A stretch of 64,000 bases of DNA from the NCBI RefSeq assembly GCF_025822605.1, contig NZ_JACKTY010000018.1, positions 62,141-126,140 on the forward strand, written 5' to 3'. Positions within the stretch are counted from its first letter, which is position 1. Every line of letters starts with the position of its first letter. The notes beneath the pieces were generated by a model. That model was not told the origin of the DNA. It worked only from the letters and a program-made list of their open reading frames with translations, and made no database searches. This DNA comes from Mycolicibacterium komossense. GTDB lineage: Bacteria; Actinomycetota; Actinomycetes; Mycobacteriales; Mycobacteriaceae. The position numbers were made by a program, and so were the translations under genes. Of the stretch, positions 17,299 to 27,053 are shown piece after piece.

Positions 17299-18779
17299 CG
17301 CCCCTCCTCCTCATGCGTGATTCGAGCGTATCCCCGTTGCGCGAGTTCGGCCCGAACGGCGTCAAGTGCCCGTTGCACTATCGGCAGGTGTTCATCGCGG
17401 GCGGTGACAGCCCGGGCTCGGGCCAGCGCATGCTGCCGCAGCTCCGCGTCGATCGTTCGGAGTTCGGCCGCGAGTACCGCGCTGCGGGTTTCGTCATGCT
17501 CGGCCAGGCTGACCGTCAACGCCGTCTCGGCTGCCAGGACCCTGGTGGCCGCCGACTGCTCGACGTCGGCACGCAGGGCCGCGGTGACGTCGCAGACCCA
17601 CCGGTCCAGTACGGCGCGATCGTGCAACAGACCCCGCATCCCGACGACCCAGACCGTCACCGCCAGGCCAACCAGAATGCAGAGAACGGCGCCGGCCACG
17701 GTCAACTCGGGTGCCAGTTCGGCGAAGATCCGACTCAAAGTCAAGGCCACCCCGAGGCCGAACCCCGCGCCGAGCAGCATCATCAACCGGGTCTCGACGC
17801 GGCGCGACGTCAGCGGTGGCTCACCGACCGGTTCGGCCGACACAGACTCCGAAAAAGACGAATCGGTCTGCAGTCCAAGCACATCGGCCACCTCGGCAAG
17901 GTGCTCGCCGATACTCTCGTCGACCTCACGCGCCACGCCGGCGACGCGTCGACGGACATCGGCCGGGAAGGTGGCCATCGACCGCCGCGTCATCGACGCG
18001 ACGTCCTCCTGCAGTTCCGATCGCACCGAGGTGCAGCGATTCCTGGCGAAGTGGGACAGCTGCACGCGGGCCTGCTGCAACCGGCTGCGCAGCGCGACCG
18101 CGCGTTCGGTCCTGGCCATTCTGCGCTGGCGGCCCACCTCGACGCGGCTCGCCCCGAGCGCGGCCACCCGCGCCGCCCGGGCCGAACTGTCGGCGGCGCC
18201 GTCATAGCGCCACGCCGCCATGGCGAGCTGAGACTCCCAGGACCGCAATCTGTTTCGGCCTCTAAGCTGGCTGTCGGCAAGCTGCGTACCGAGCGCCTCG
18301 ACCAGCCCGTTGAGCCGGATATCGCCCAGATCCGGGGCCGCGGCCACCCCTTCCCACGTCACCGCGCCATAGCGCGGGGCGTGCGCTGCCAACAGTTGCC
18401 GATCAGCGTCGAGCACCTCCCGCCATCGGCGGTGCAGGTCGATCTTGGCCACCGCGCACACCACCAGATCGGTGTGCACCGCCGCCGCGTCGAGTAACGC
18501 ACAATCGGACTCGGTCAGCGGCGCCACCGCAGACACCACGAAGACCACCGCCATCGGGGCATCTCCGTCACACAGCCCGGTGGACTCGATGAAAGTGTTC
18601 TGCGGCAACCGATTCCGCAGCGCGGCGAGCACGCTGGACGTGCCGGCCAGCCAGGGTCCCATCACCAGCACCGCATCGCGGCGGCGCACCCCCGGCGCCA
18701 GGACCCCGGGGGCGATCTCGGCCACGAACGCGTCGACCGTCCGCTCCGGCTCCGCGGCGTCCCCCGTCACGCCGCACAA
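17295..18779 (-). CDS. Membrane-anchored GTPase-like protein with degenerate P-loop (Rv0210-like)
   Basis: 494 residues. The N-terminal P-loop-like segment is MGPWLAGTSSVLAALRN, where the Walker A Lys is replaced by Thr. AVVFVVSAVAPLTESDCALL and VVCAVAKIDLHRRW resemble the G3 region and a degenerate NKxD. A long helical region follows, then two hydrophobic segments (about residues 330-385, LMMLLGAGFGLGVALTLS and LTVAGAVLCILVGLAVTVWV) and a C-terminal coiled coil. The layout is dynamin-like. It overlaps the upstream gene by 13 bases. Confidence 0.75.
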   Translation of the reverse strand: MCGVTGDAAEPERTVDAFVAEIAPGVLAPGVRRRDAVLVMGPWLAGTSSVLAALRNRLPQNTFIESTGLCDGDAPMAVVFVVSAVAPLTESDCALLDAAAVHTDLVVCAVAKIDLHRRWREVLDADRQLLAAHAPRYGAVTWEGVAAAPDLGDIRLNGLVEALGTQLADSQLRGRNRLRSWESQLAMAAWRYDGAADSSARAARVAALGASRVEVGRQRRMARTERAVALRSRLQQARVQLSHFARNRCTSVRSELQEDVASMTRRSMATFPADVRRRVAGVAREVDESIGEHLAEVADVLGLQTDSSFSESVSAEPVGEPPLTSRRVETRLMMLLGAGFGLGVALTLSRIFAELAPELTVAGAVLCILVGLAVTVWVVGMRGLLHDRAVLDRWVCDVTAALRADVEQSAATRVLAAETALTVSLAEHDETRSAVLAAELRTIDAELRQHALARARAVTARDEHLPIVQRALDAVRAELAQRGYARITHEEEGR

Positions 18780-19801
18780 CCCGGGCCGGCAGTGGCCGCC
18801 AACAGCCGCAACGATCCCCTGGCGATAGCGGTCGCGCAGTCACGGTGCAGCGCACCAAGGGGTCCAGCCGCCAGGCGACGCCAGTGCACCGCCCGAATCA
18901 GATGGGCCGTCGCATCGTCGGCGGGATCGACCCGCAGGCCGGCCGCCGCGACGACATCGACCGCGGCGGCCATCCGCGCCAACACGGTGTCGTCCGCGGC
19001 CAGGAACGTGGCGATCTCGGTGTCGGTGATCGCCGGCACCTGCAACTCGTCGACCACGGCGAGGACACGGCGGTATCCGGCTTCGGCGATCAGGGGCGCG
19101 ATCCGGTCCAGCACCTCGTCGATCCGGCTGACCCGCCGGAGCTCCGCGCGCACCTGAATGACGTCGGCCAGCCGGTTCGCGCGCAGCGTGACCACACTGT
19201 GCGCGATACCGAACAGGTCGAGGGAATCGACCAGGCGTTGCCGCACCTCACGTGAGAGCCGGTGGGTGCACGTGAGGAAATCGTCCGGTGAGCGCAGATC
19301 GGCAGGCTCGCCGACAAGAATACGCAGCGCGTCGATCAGGGTGTCGTCCAGCACTGCGGGGTCCAGCGCGGCCACCGCCAGCAGCGCGACCATCGGCTCG
19401 GTGGGCGCACCCAGCAGTCCGGCCACGCTCACAGCGCGCCGGCTCGCCGTCACCAGCGGTCCGCCGGGGCCGAAACCGGTCAGGTCGGCCTTATTGAGGA
19501 CAGCCAGGGCGAACGGCAGGCCCGCATCCTCAGGCTTGGCGACCTCGGCGACCACCCGGATGCCGATATCCGCCTCGCCGGCACCCGAGGAGCCCACCGA
19601 GGCGTCCAGGATGTCGAGCCCCACGGCGACCAGCGCCGCCCGCACCGTGGCGACCCCCACGCCGGGACGGCCGTGCACGGCGATCCGGACCGGAGCCGCG
19701 ACCCGGCGCGCCAACCACGCCCACTGCCCGCCGTCGGTGGCACGTCGCACCAGCGCGTCGGCGAAAAGCCGGCGGCCGGTGCCCGGGATTCCCTCGTTCA
19801 T
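18767..19801 (-). CDS. GTPase-like protein with degenerate P-loop (Rv0209-like)
   Basis: About 344 residues from ATG 19801 (MNEGIPGTGRRLFADALVRR); GTG 19843 is an alternative giving 358. VHGRPGVGVATVRAAL resembles Walker A but has Val in place of Lys, while LAVLNKADLTGFGPGG keeps a good NKxD guanine motif. The rest is helical, with no membrane segment. It is first in the operon and divergent from trmB. Neighbouring genes in M. tuberculosis (Rv0209/Rv0210) have the same arrangement; their function is unknown. Confidence 0.73.
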   Translation of the reverse strand: MNEGIPGTGRRLFADALVRRATDGGQWAWLARRVAAPVRIAVHGRPGVGVATVRAALVAVGLDILDASVGSSGAGEADIGIRVVAEVAKPEDAGLPFALAVLNKADLTGFGPGGPLVTASRRAVSVAGLLGAPTEPMVALLAVAALDPAVLDDTLIDALRILVGEPADLRSPDDFLTCTHRLSREVRQRLVDSLDLFGIAHSVVTLRANRLADVIQVRAELRRVSRIDEVLDRIAPLIAEAGYRRVLAVVDELQVPAITDTEIATFLAADDTVLARMAAAVDVVAAAGLRVDPADDATAHLIRAVHWRRLAAGPLGALHRDCATAIARGSLRLLAATAGPGCAA

Positions 19802-19939
19802 GTCGCGCCATGGTGGCAGCGGACCCTCGTTCGCGCGAGCCACGACGGCACCGCGGCTGGGGATAACCGAGCGCTGTGACCGGCACGAAAGCAACTGTTG
19901 GGTATCAATCTGCGCCACGATGAGGGTCGATGTGGCTTC

Positions 19940-20710
19940 ATGAGCGACCATGGACGGATGCATGCGCAACGTGGAGTCGGGTCTGCGGAGCTGTCCGCCG
20001 GGCCTGACGAGCCACCGGATGCGCACCTCTATCCCCGGGTGACCAGTTTCCGGTCCCGGCGATCGAGTCTCAACGACGCCCAGCAGGACACCTGGGACCG
20101 GCTGTGGTCGCGCTACGGCACCCAGGCCCGATTCCCGGATCGGCCGGCCGAGCTACTCGACACGGCCGCCTGGTTCGGCCGCGCGGCCCCGGTGATCCTG
20201 GAGATCGGCTCGGGAACAGGCACCTCAACACTGGCGATGGCCCAGGCCGAACCCCACATCGACGTGGTGGCCGTCGAAGTCTATCGCCGTGGCCTGGCCC
20301 AGCTGCTGTCCGCCATCGAACGCGAGCACGTCGCCAACATCCGGCTGGTGCGGGGCGACGGTATGGACGTGCTGGAGCACATGTTCGCGCCGGGTTCCCT
20401 GACCGGGGTGCGGGTGTTCTTCCCGGATCCCTGGCCGAAGTCGCGCCACCACAAGCGTCGGCTGCTGCAACCCCCCACTATCGCCCTGATCGCCGACCGG
20501 CTGCGGCCTGGCGGCGTCCTGCACGCCGCGACCGACAACGCCCACTACGCCGAGCAGATCGCTGCCGCCGGGGACGCCGACCCTCATCTTCGGCGGGTGG
20601 CGCCGGATGCGAACCTGCCCGTCTCGGTCGAGCGGCCGACCACCAAATACGAATCGAAGGCTCAGCACGCGGGCAGCGCCGTGGCCGAACTCCTATGGGA
20701 GCGGTTGTGA
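19940..20710 (+). CDS. trmB: tRNA (guanine-N7-)-methyltransferase
   Basis: A 256-residue class I SAM methyltransferase that makes m7G46 in tRNA. The SAM motif is VILEIGSGTGTSTLAMAQ, followed by VVAVEVYRRGLAQLL and NIRLVRGDGMDVLEHMF. The TrmB signature VRVFFPDPWPKSRHHKRRL and TDNAHYAEQ complete it. ATG 19940 is used; earlier in-frame codons overlap the divergent GTPase-like gene. The stop overlaps the GTG of the NYN gene. Confidence 0.95.
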   Translation: MSDHGRMHAQRGVGSAELSAGPDEPPDAHLYPRVTSFRSRRSSLNDAQQDTWDRLWSRYGTQARFPDRPAELLDTAAWFGRAAPVILEIGSGTGTSTLAMAQAEPHIDVVAVEVYRRGLAQLLSAIEREHVANIRLVRGDGMDVLEHMFAPGSLTGVRVFFPDPWPKSRHHKRRLLQPPTIALIADRLRPGGVLHAATDNAHYAEQIAAAGDADPHLRRVAPDANLPVSVERPTTKYESKAQHAGSAVAELLWERL

Positions 20711-21414
20711 GTATGGACCTGCTCGACGACACCGCACCCGAATCGGACACCGATTCAGTGACTCCGGTCACGCTCAAAATCCGTCGGGTCCTGCTGGTGT
20801 GGGATGCCCCCAACCTCGATATGGGACTGGGTTCGATCCTGGGTGGCCGGCCCACCGCCGCTCATCGCCCGCGGTTCGACGCGCTGGGTCGCTGGCTGCT
20901 CGCGCAGACCGCGGATCTGTCGCGGCCGGACCCGGACGATCCGACGCCGGTTTCGCTGGAGCCGGAAGCCACCGTGTTCACCAATATCGCCCCCGGTAGC
21001 GCTGACGTGGTGCGGCCGTGGGTGGAAGCTCTGCGTAACGTGGGTTTTGCGGTCTTCGCCAAGCCCAAGATCGACGACGACAGTGACGTCGACGCCGACA
21101 TGCTCGAGCACATCGCGCTGCGGCGTCGCGAGGGCCTGGCGGGCCTGTTGGTCGCGTCGGCCGACGGGCAGGCTTTCCGCCTGCCGCTGGAGGAAATCGC
21201 CCGCGAGGACGGTACCCCCGTCCACGTGCTCGGATTTCGCGAACATGCGAGCTGGGCGCTAGCGTCGGATACCTTGGAGTTCGTCGACCTGGAAGACATT
21301 CCTGGTGTTTTCCGGGAACCACTCCCGCGAATCGGCCTAGATTCGCTACCAGAGCAAGGTGCCTGGTTGCAGCCGTTCCGGCCGCTCTCGGCGCTGCTGG
21401 CTTCACGGGCCTGA
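20707..21414 (+). CDS. NYN (PIN-like) domain RNase-family protein
   Basis: 235 residues starting at GTG 20707, which overlaps the trmB stop. The NYN fold is shown by VLLVWDAPNLDMGLGSIL (first acidic site), KPKIDDDSDVDADMLEHIAL (second acidic cluster) and GLLVASADGQAFRLPLEEIA. Such proteins are related to LabA and limkain-type nucleases and probably process RNA. The same trmB-NYN-mmpL3 order occurs in M. tuberculosis (Rv0208c-Rv0207c-Rv0206c). RNase activity is inferred from the family. Confidence 0.85.
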   Translation: MSMDLLDDTAPESDTDSVTPVTLKIRRVLLVWDAPNLDMGLGSILGGRPTAAHRPRFDALGRWLLAQTADLSRPDPDDPTPVSLEPEATVFTNIAPGSADVVRPWVEALRNVGFAVFAKPKIDDDSDVDADMLEHIALRRREGLAGLLVASADGQAFRLPLEEIAREDGTPVHVLGFREHASWALASDTLEFVDLEDIPGVFREPLPRIGLDSLPEQGAWLQPFRPLSALLASRA

Positions 21415-21486
21415 GCGCAACGGTTTTAAAACTTCAGAGCCATGCACAGCAGGTCGCAAAAGACTTTTTGACGGTAAGGAGCTTAC

Positions 21487-24474
21487 GTGTTCGCCTGGTG
21501 GGGTCGGACGGTGTTCCGGTACAGGTACGTCGTCATCGCGGTCATGGTCGCGGCGTGCCTCGGCGGTGCCGTATACGGGGCTAGCCTGGGCTCCCACGTC
21601 ACCCAGAGCGGTTTTTACGATAACGGCAGCGAGTCGGTCCGGGCCTCGACGCTCGCCGACCAGGTGTACGGCCGTGACCGCACCAGCCACGTGGTCGCCA
21701 TCCTGACGCCGCCGGACGACAAAAAGGTCACCGACAAGGACTGGCAGAAGAAAGTCACCGATGAGCTGGACCAGGTGGTCAAGGACCATCCGGATCAGAT
21801 CGTGGGCTGGGTCGGCTGGCTGAAAGCCCCCGACACCACCGACCCGACCGTCAGCCAGATGAAGACCCCGGATCTACGTCAAACCTTCATCAGCGTCCCA
21901 CTCAAGGGCGACGACGACGACACCATCCTGAAGAACTATCAGGCCATAGCGCCAGCTCTCAAGCAGGTCAACGGCGGCGAGATCCAACTTGCCGGCCTCA
22001 ACCCGCTGGCCAGCGAGCTCACCGGGACCATCGGCACCGACCAGCAACGCGCCGAGCTCGCGATCGTCCCGCTGGTGGCCGTGGTGCTGTTCTTCGTATT
22101 CGGCGGCGCCGTCGCGGCCGCGTTGCCCGCCATCATCGGTGGCCTCACCATCGGCGGGGCGCTCGGCATCCTCCGGCTGACCGCCGAATTCGGGCCGGTG
22201 CACTTCTTCGCCCAGCCCGTCGTGACGATGATGGGCTTCGGCATCGCCATCGACTACGGACTGTTCGTGGTCAGCCGGTTCCGGGAGGAACTCGCCGAAG
22301 GCTACGACGTCGAAGCGGCTGTACGGCGGTCGGTGATGACATCAGGCCGCACCGTTGCGTTCTCTTCGGTCATCATCGTGGCGTCCTCGCTACCGCTTCT
22401 GCTGATCCCGCTCGGCTTCCTGCGGTCGATCACCTACGCGATCATCGCTTCAGTGCTGCTGGCGGCGTTCCTGTCGATCACGGTGCTACCCGCGACCCTG
22501 GCAATTCTAGGCGCCAACGTCGACGCCCTCGGGGTGCGGACTTTGCTGCGAGTGCCGTTCCTGGCCAACTGGCCGTTCTCACGCAAGATCATCGACTGGT
22601 TCATCGAGAAGACCCAGAAGACCAAGACCCGCGAAGAAGTCGAGAAGGGCTTCTGGGGCCGGCTGGTCAATGTGGTGATGAAGCGACCCATCGCCTTTGC
22701 CGCTCCCATCGTGATCATCATGATTTTGCTTGTCATCCCGATCGGGCAGCTGGCGCTGGGCGGGCTCAGCGAGAAGTACCTGCCGCCGGACAACCCGGTG
22801 CGCAGCGCCCAGGAGCAGTTCGACAAAGAATTCTCCAGTTTCCGCACCGAACCGCTGACCCTTGTCATCAAAACCAATAACGGCGAGCCGGTGACCGACC
22901 AGCAGCTCGATGCGCTGCGTGCTGAGGCGCAGACCGTGTCCGGGTTCGCGGGCAGCGATGACCCGACGAAGATGTGGGCCGAGCGCGCGGTCCAGGAGGG
23001 CGGATCCAAGGATCCATCCGTGCGGGTGATCCAGAACGGCCTGATAAACAGCAGCACCGCACCTAAGAAGATCGAGGAGTTGCGCGCGCTGACCCCGCCG
23101 CGTGGCACCACGGTGCTGGTCGGCGGCACCCAGGCGCTGGCACAGGACAGCATCCTGACGCTGTTCGACAAGCTGCCGCTGATGGTGCTGATCCTGGTGA
23201 TCACCACCACCATCTTGATGTTCCTGGCGTTCGGATCGGTGGTGCTGCCCATCAAGGCCGCCTTGATGAGCGCGTTGACGCTGGGCTCTACGATGGGCAT
23301 CCTGACCTGGATGTTCGTCGAGGGCGGACACGGCTCTGGGCTGTTGAATTACACGCCACAGCCCCTGTTCGCCCCGATGATCGGGTTGATCATCGCGGTG
23401 ATCTGGGGTCTGTCCACCGACTACGAGGTGTTCCTGGTGTCCCGGATGGTGGAGGCCCGCGAACGCGGCCTGTCCACCGCCGAGGCCATCCGGATCGGCA
23501 CCGCCACCACCGGTAGGTTGATCACCGGCGCCGCGCTGGTGCTGGCCGTGGTGGTCGCCGCGTTCGCGTTCTCCGACTTGGTGGTGATGAAGTACCTGGC
23601 CTTCGGCCTGCTCATCGCCTTGTTGCTGGACGCGACGCTGGTCCGGATGTTCCTGGTGCCGGCGATCATGAAGATGCTCGGCGACGATTGCTGGTGGGCG
23701 CCCCGCTGGATGAAGCGGCTCCAGGTCAGGATCGGTCTCGGTGAGACCCACCTGCCCGACGAGCGTAAGCGTCCGGTCATGCGGGACCACGACGAAGAGC
23801 TCGCAGCCCTCGTCGGAGTGGGAGCACCGGTACCTCCTCGCCCGCACGATCCCACCCATCCCGGCCCGGACGGACCGCCGTACCCGCGGGCGAACCCCCG
23901 CTTTGTGCCGCCCCCGCAGGACCTGCCGTCCGGCGCGGGTACCACCCGCATCCCGACGATGCCGGACTCTGACGACAGCGAAGCGCCCACCACGCGTTTC
24001 TCGTCGGCGAAGAATGCCGTGCGCACGGCGGTCAACACCGCAACCGGAGCGGCGACGGCCGCCACCCACCGCCAGCCACGCCCAACCCCCAACGGCGAGC
24101 GGGAGATCGAGTCCTGGCTGGGCGAGCTCCGCGGCAAGCCGGGTACTGCTGCGCCACAACCACATTCGCAACCATCATCGGACCCGACGCGATCGATGAA
24201 TCCGCCGTCGGCCGGCGAACCGTCGGCAGACAAGACCACGGCGATCCCCGTGGCGCGGCCGAACGGCACACATTCCGACGAGGCCGGGGCTGCGTCTCCT
24301 GAGGCGGCCACCAGGGCCATCCCCATCGCGAACCCGCGCGCCAAGGACACCGAGACGGCCACCGAGAAGCTGAATTCGCGAGCCGACGCACCCGAAGGCG
24401 ATGACAAGCCGACCCGTCGTGGCGGCGGCGGTGTCAGCGCGCAGGATCTGCTGCGCCGCGAAGGTCGGCTCTAA
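21487..24474 (+). CDS. mmpL3: MmpL3 trehalose-monomycolate transporter
   Basis: A 995-residue RND-superfamily protein starting at GTG 21487, with AAGGAG seven bases upstream. Twelve membrane segments enclose two periplasmic porter domains. The proton-relay pairs sit exactly as in M. smegmatis MmpL3: D256-Y257 in FGIAIDYGLF and D645-Y646 in GLSTDYEVF. A long Pro/Thr-rich cytoplasmic tail follows from about residue 740. It flips or exports trehalose monomycolate for mycolic-acid layer building, is essential in studied species, and is also linked to haem uptake with MmpL11 and Rv0203. Confidence 0.97.
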   Translation: MFAWWGRTVFRYRYVVIAVMVAACLGGAVYGASLGSHVTQSGFYDNGSESVRASTLADQVYGRDRTSHVVAILTPPDDKKVTDKDWQKKVTDELDQVVKDHPDQIVGWVGWLKAPDTTDPTVSQMKTPDLRQTFISVPLKGDDDDTILKNYQAIAPALKQVNGGEIQLAGLNPLASELTGTIGTDQQRAELAIVPLVAVVLFFVFGGAVAAALPAIIGGLTIGGALGILRLTAEFGPVHFFAQPVVTMMGFGIAIDYGLFVVSRFREELAEGYDVEAAVRRSVMTSGRTVAFSSVIIVASSLPLLLIPLGFLRSITYAIIASVLLAAFLSITVLPATLAILGANVDALGVRTLLRVPFLANWPFSRKIIDWFIEKTQKTKTREEVEKGFWGRLVNVVMKRPIAFAAPIVIIMILLVIPIGQLALGGLSEKYLPPDNPVRSAQEQFDKEFSSFRTEPLTLVIKTNNGEPVTDQQLDALRAEAQTVSGFAGSDDPTKMWAERAVQEGGSKDPSVRVIQNGLINSSTAPKKIEELRALTPPRGTTVLVGGTQALAQDSILTLFDKLPLMVLILVITTTILMFLAFGSVVLPIKAALMSALTLGSTMGILTWMFVEGGHGSGLLNYTPQPLFAPMIGLIIAVIWGLSTDYEVFLVSRMVEARERGLSTAEAIRIGTATTGRLITGAALVLAVVVAAFAFSDLVVMKYLAFGLLIALLLDATLVRMFLVPAIMKMLGDDCWWAPRWMKRLQVRIGLGETHLPDERKRPVMRDHDEELAALVGVGAPVPPRPHDPTHPGPDGPPYPRANPRFVPPPQDLPSGAGTTRIPTMPDSDDSEAPTTRFSSAKNAVRTAVNTATGAATAATHRQPRPTPNGEREIESWLGELRGKPGTAAPQPHSQPSSDPTRSMNPPSAGEPSADKTTAIPVARPNGTHSDEAGAASPEAATRAIPIANPRAKDTETATEKLNSRADAPEGDDKPTRRGGGGVSAQDLLRREGRL

Positions 24475-24478
24475 CTGG

Positions 24479-24530
24479 GATTTGGGCGTGCTCATTGGCG
24501 CTGACGAGCGCCGATGAGCACGCCCAAATC
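24479..24530. terminator. Bidirectional hairpin terminator between mmpL3 and AI-2E gene
   Basis: 24-bp arms (GATTTGGGCGTGCTCATTGG... and ...CGATGAGCACGCCCAAATC) with a 4-nt loop and one G-T mismatch lie between the convergent mmpL3 and AI-2E genes. The stop codon of the AI-2E gene overlaps the last two bases. There is no long T run, as is usual for mycobacterial terminators. Confidence 0.85.
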
Positions 24531-25683
24531 ACTCCTTATCCTCGACGACGTCGCCGCGGGCTGAGAACTGTGGCCCCTCGTCGATGCTCTGTTTGGCTTC
24601 CTCGGCGGCCGGGTCGTCAGCGAGCAGCACCCGCAGCGCACTGTTGACGAAGGCGATCGCGGGTACCGCCAGCAGCGCGCCGACGATGCCCGCCAGCACG
24701 CCGCCGCCGGCGATGCCGAGCACGACGGCCAGCGGATGGAGCGAGACCGCCCGGCCCATCACCAACGGCTGCAGGATGTGCGCTTCCAGCTGCTGGACGG
24801 CGACGATGAGACCCAGCGTGATCAAGGCGTAGACGACGCCCTTGGTCAACAGGGCGACGATGACCGCGAGGAACCCGGTGACGACGGCACCGACCAGCGG
24901 GATGAACGCACCGAGGAATACCAGCGACGCCAGCGGCAGCGCGAGCGGCACACCCATGATCGCCAGGCCGGTGCCGATCCCGACGGCGTCGACCAGGGCG
25001 ACCACGAACGTGGCCCGCACGTAGCCGATCAGGGAGTGGAACCCGGCCCGGCCGGCATCGGTGACGCGATCGCGAACCGTGACCGGAAAGATCTTCGCGA
25101 CGAAGTCCCATATATTTCGGCCGCCGTGCAGGAAGAAGATCACCGTGAAGAACACCAGCAGCGCGCCGGTGACGATCTCGGTGAGCGTCGACGCAGTCGA
25201 CAGTGCACCGCTGGTCAGCTTCTCCTGATTGTCCCGAAGCGCCTGCACCGCAGAATCGCCGGCGTGCTCGATCTGCTCGCGGCTCAAATGTGCCGGACCC
25301 TCGACCAGCCAGGTCTGCAGTGAGTCGATACTGTGCGTGACCTGCTCCACCAGTCCGGGTAGGCCGGTAATGAACTGGCTGACAACGAAAGTCAGGATTC
25401 CGCCGAGGATCGCAAAGCTACTGAGCAGCACCAGCGCCACCGCGCCACCACGGGGTGCGCCGCGGCGGTCCAGCCAGTCGACCAGCGGTATCAGCAGCGC
25501 TGCCAGCATGGTCGCCAACGCGACCGGGACGACGATCACCTCGACTTTCGCCACCACCCACAGCACGGCGACGAGAGCGGCGAGAAGGATCAGCAGACGC
25601 CACGCCCACGCCGCCATCTTGCGTACCAATGGGCTGACAGCCTGATCATCAGGCGCCGTTCGCGGCTGGGGGGACGAGGCCAT
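24529..25683 (-). CDS. AI-2E family transporter (Rv0205-like)
   Basis: A 384-residue membrane protein from ATG 25683. Seven to eight hydrophobic segments are visible, with the family features [19 protein letters not shown] near the N-terminus, [18 protein letters not shown] in the middle and [18 protein letters not shown] plus [20 protein letters not shown] near the end. Family members export small molecules or act as Na+/H+ antiporters; the cargo here is unknown. It is convergent with mmpL3, as in M. tuberculosis. Confidence 0.88.
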   Translation of the reverse strand: MASSPQPRTAPDDQAVSPLVRKMAAWAWRLLILLAALVAVLWVVAKVEVIVVPVALATMLAALLIPLVDWLDRRGAPRGGAVALVLLSSFAILGGILTFVVSQFITGLPGLVEQVTHSIDSLQTWLVEGPAHLSREQIEHAGDSAVQALRDNQEKLTSGALSTASTLTEIVTGALLVFFTVIFFLHGGRNIWDFVAKIFPVTVRDRVTDAGRAGFHSLIGYVRATFVVALVDAVGIGTGLAIMGVPLALPLASLVFLGAFIPLVGAVVTGFLAVIVALLTKGVVYALITLGLIVAVQQLEAHILQPLVMGRAVSLHPLAVVLGIAGGGVLAGIVGALLAVPAIAFVNSALRVLLADDPAAEEAKQSIDEGPQFSARGDVVEDKE

Positions 25684-25802
25684 GGCTGTGAGCGTAGCGC
25701 TCGCCGGCACCGGGAACGCCGGATCCGGGGGCGCGCCGACACGGCCACGGTCGTCACGCTGAAGGGACAAAGGGCGCGACGTGCACCGCTACCCTGAAGC
25801 AC

Positions 25803-27014
25803 GTGTCACACGACGCGCAGGCCAGCGATGCCGTGAGCCGCCAGGAAGGACAGGCCAGGAGCAAGTACTGGTGGCTGCGCTGGGTGGTGCTCTGCGTGGC
25901 CATCGTGGTGCTGGCGATCGAAGCCACTCTGGTCTGGGACCAGCTGGCCAAAGCCTGGAAAAGCCTGCTGACGGCGAACTGGTGGTGGGTGCTGGCCGCG
26001 GTGTTCGCGGCGATGATGTCCATGCACAGCTTCGCCCAGATCCAGCGGGAACTGCTCAAAGCAGCCGGGGTGCGCGTGCGTCAACTTCGCTCCGAAGCTG
26101 CTTTCTACGCCGGTAACGCCCTGAGCACCACACTGCCTGGCGGTCCTGTGCTCTCGGCCACGTTCGTCTACCGGCAGCAGCGCATCTGGGGCGCATCGCC
26201 CGTGGTGGCGTCCTGGCAGCTGGTGATGTCCGGCGCGCTGCAGGTGGTGGGCCTGGCCCTGCTCGGCCTTGGCGGCGCGTTCCTGCTGGGCGCAAAGAAC
26301 AATCCGTTCTCGCTGTTGTTCACCCTCGGTGGGTTCATCACTCTCCTGCTACTGGCGCAGGCTGTGGCGTCGCGCCCCGACCTCATCGACGGTATCGGTG
26401 TGCGAGTGCTGTCCTGGGTCAACCAGATTCGCAGCAAGCCCGCGGACACCGGACTGGCCAAATGGCGCGAAACGCTGCAGCAGCTGGAATCGGTCAGCCT
26501 GACCCGGCGCCAACTCGGACTGGCCTTCGGCTGGTCGCTGTTCAACTGGACCGCCGACGTGGCCTGCCTGGCGTTCGCGGCTTACGCAGCGGGCGGGAAA
26601 CCCTCGCTGGCTGGGCTGACCGTCGCGTACGCCGCGGCGCGCGCCGTCGGGTCCATCCCGCTGATGCCGGGCGGGCTGCTGGTGGTCGAGGCGGTGCTGG
26701 TGCCGGGGCTGGTCTCCAGCGGTATGACGCTGCCCGCCGCGATCTCGGCGATGCTGATCTACCGACTCGTCAGCTGGATCTTTATCTCCGCCATCGGCTG
26801 GGTGGTGTTCTTCTTCATGTTCCGCACCGAAAGCACAATCGATCCCGATGTGCAGGAGGAGATGGACCTCGCGGCCGCCGAACGAGAAGGCTTAGAACAA
26901 CCCGTCGCACAGCCGGCCCCGACCGAGCCGCCCCCGGACCCGGGCGACACCGCACTCCAGGGACCCTTGCCACCCCCGGGACCGGCGGATGAGCGAGCAC
27001 AGCGCGATCGCTGA
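25803..27014 (+). CDS. YbhN/UPF0104-type (LPG synthase TM region) membrane protein
   Basis: A 403-residue protein with about eight membrane segments. The family core is YAGNALSTTLPGGPVLSATFVYRQQ and VAYAAARAVGSIPLMPGGLLVVEAVLVPGL, as in the flippase-like half of lysyl-phosphatidylglycerol synthetases. A short Pro-rich cytoplasmic tail ends the protein. GTG 25803 gives a plausible N-terminus. It corresponds by position to Rv0204c. A lipid-flipping role is inferred only. Confidence 0.85.
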   Translation: MSHDAQASDAVSRQEGQARSKYWWLRWVVLCVAIVVLAIEATLVWDQLAKAWKSLLTANWWWVLAAVFAAMMSMHSFAQIQRELLKAAGVRVRQLRSEAAFYAGNALSTTLPGGPVLSATFVYRQQRIWGASPVVASWQLVMSGALQVVGLALLGLGGAFLLGAKNNPFSLLFTLGGFITLLLLAQAVASRPDLIDGIGVRVLSWVNQIRSKPADTGLAKWRETLQQLESVSLTRRQLGLAFGWSLFNWTADVACLAFAAYAAGGKPSLAGLTVAYAAARAVGSIPLMPGGLLVVEAVLVPGLVSSGMTLPAAISAMLIYRLVSWIFISAIGWVVFFFMFRTESTIDPDVQEEMDLAAAEREGLEQPVAQPAPTEPPPDPGDTALQGPLPPPGPADERAQRDR

Positions 27015-27053
27015 CCGGTTCCGGTCCGGTCTCGCGCGTGGTTGGATCGGCCC

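Noticed and set aside
21423..21432. GTTTTAAAAC palindrome before mmpL3
   Set aside because: Ten AT-rich bases are likely by chance in a promoter region, and no regulator gene or second copy supports it as an operator.
22579..24171. Long antisense open frame opposite mmpL3, with similar long frames opposite mmpL11 (32370-33923) and opposite the oxidoreductase region (49257-50813)
   Set aside because: These are the usual shadow frames of high-GC coding DNA: low-complexity His/Arg/Gln-rich translations, no recognisable domain, no ribosome-binding site, and a well-supported gene on the other strand.
24479..24530. Long hairpin after mmpL3 as a mobile repeat
   Set aside because: Only one copy is seen, and its position between convergent stop codons is fully explained by a bidirectional terminator.
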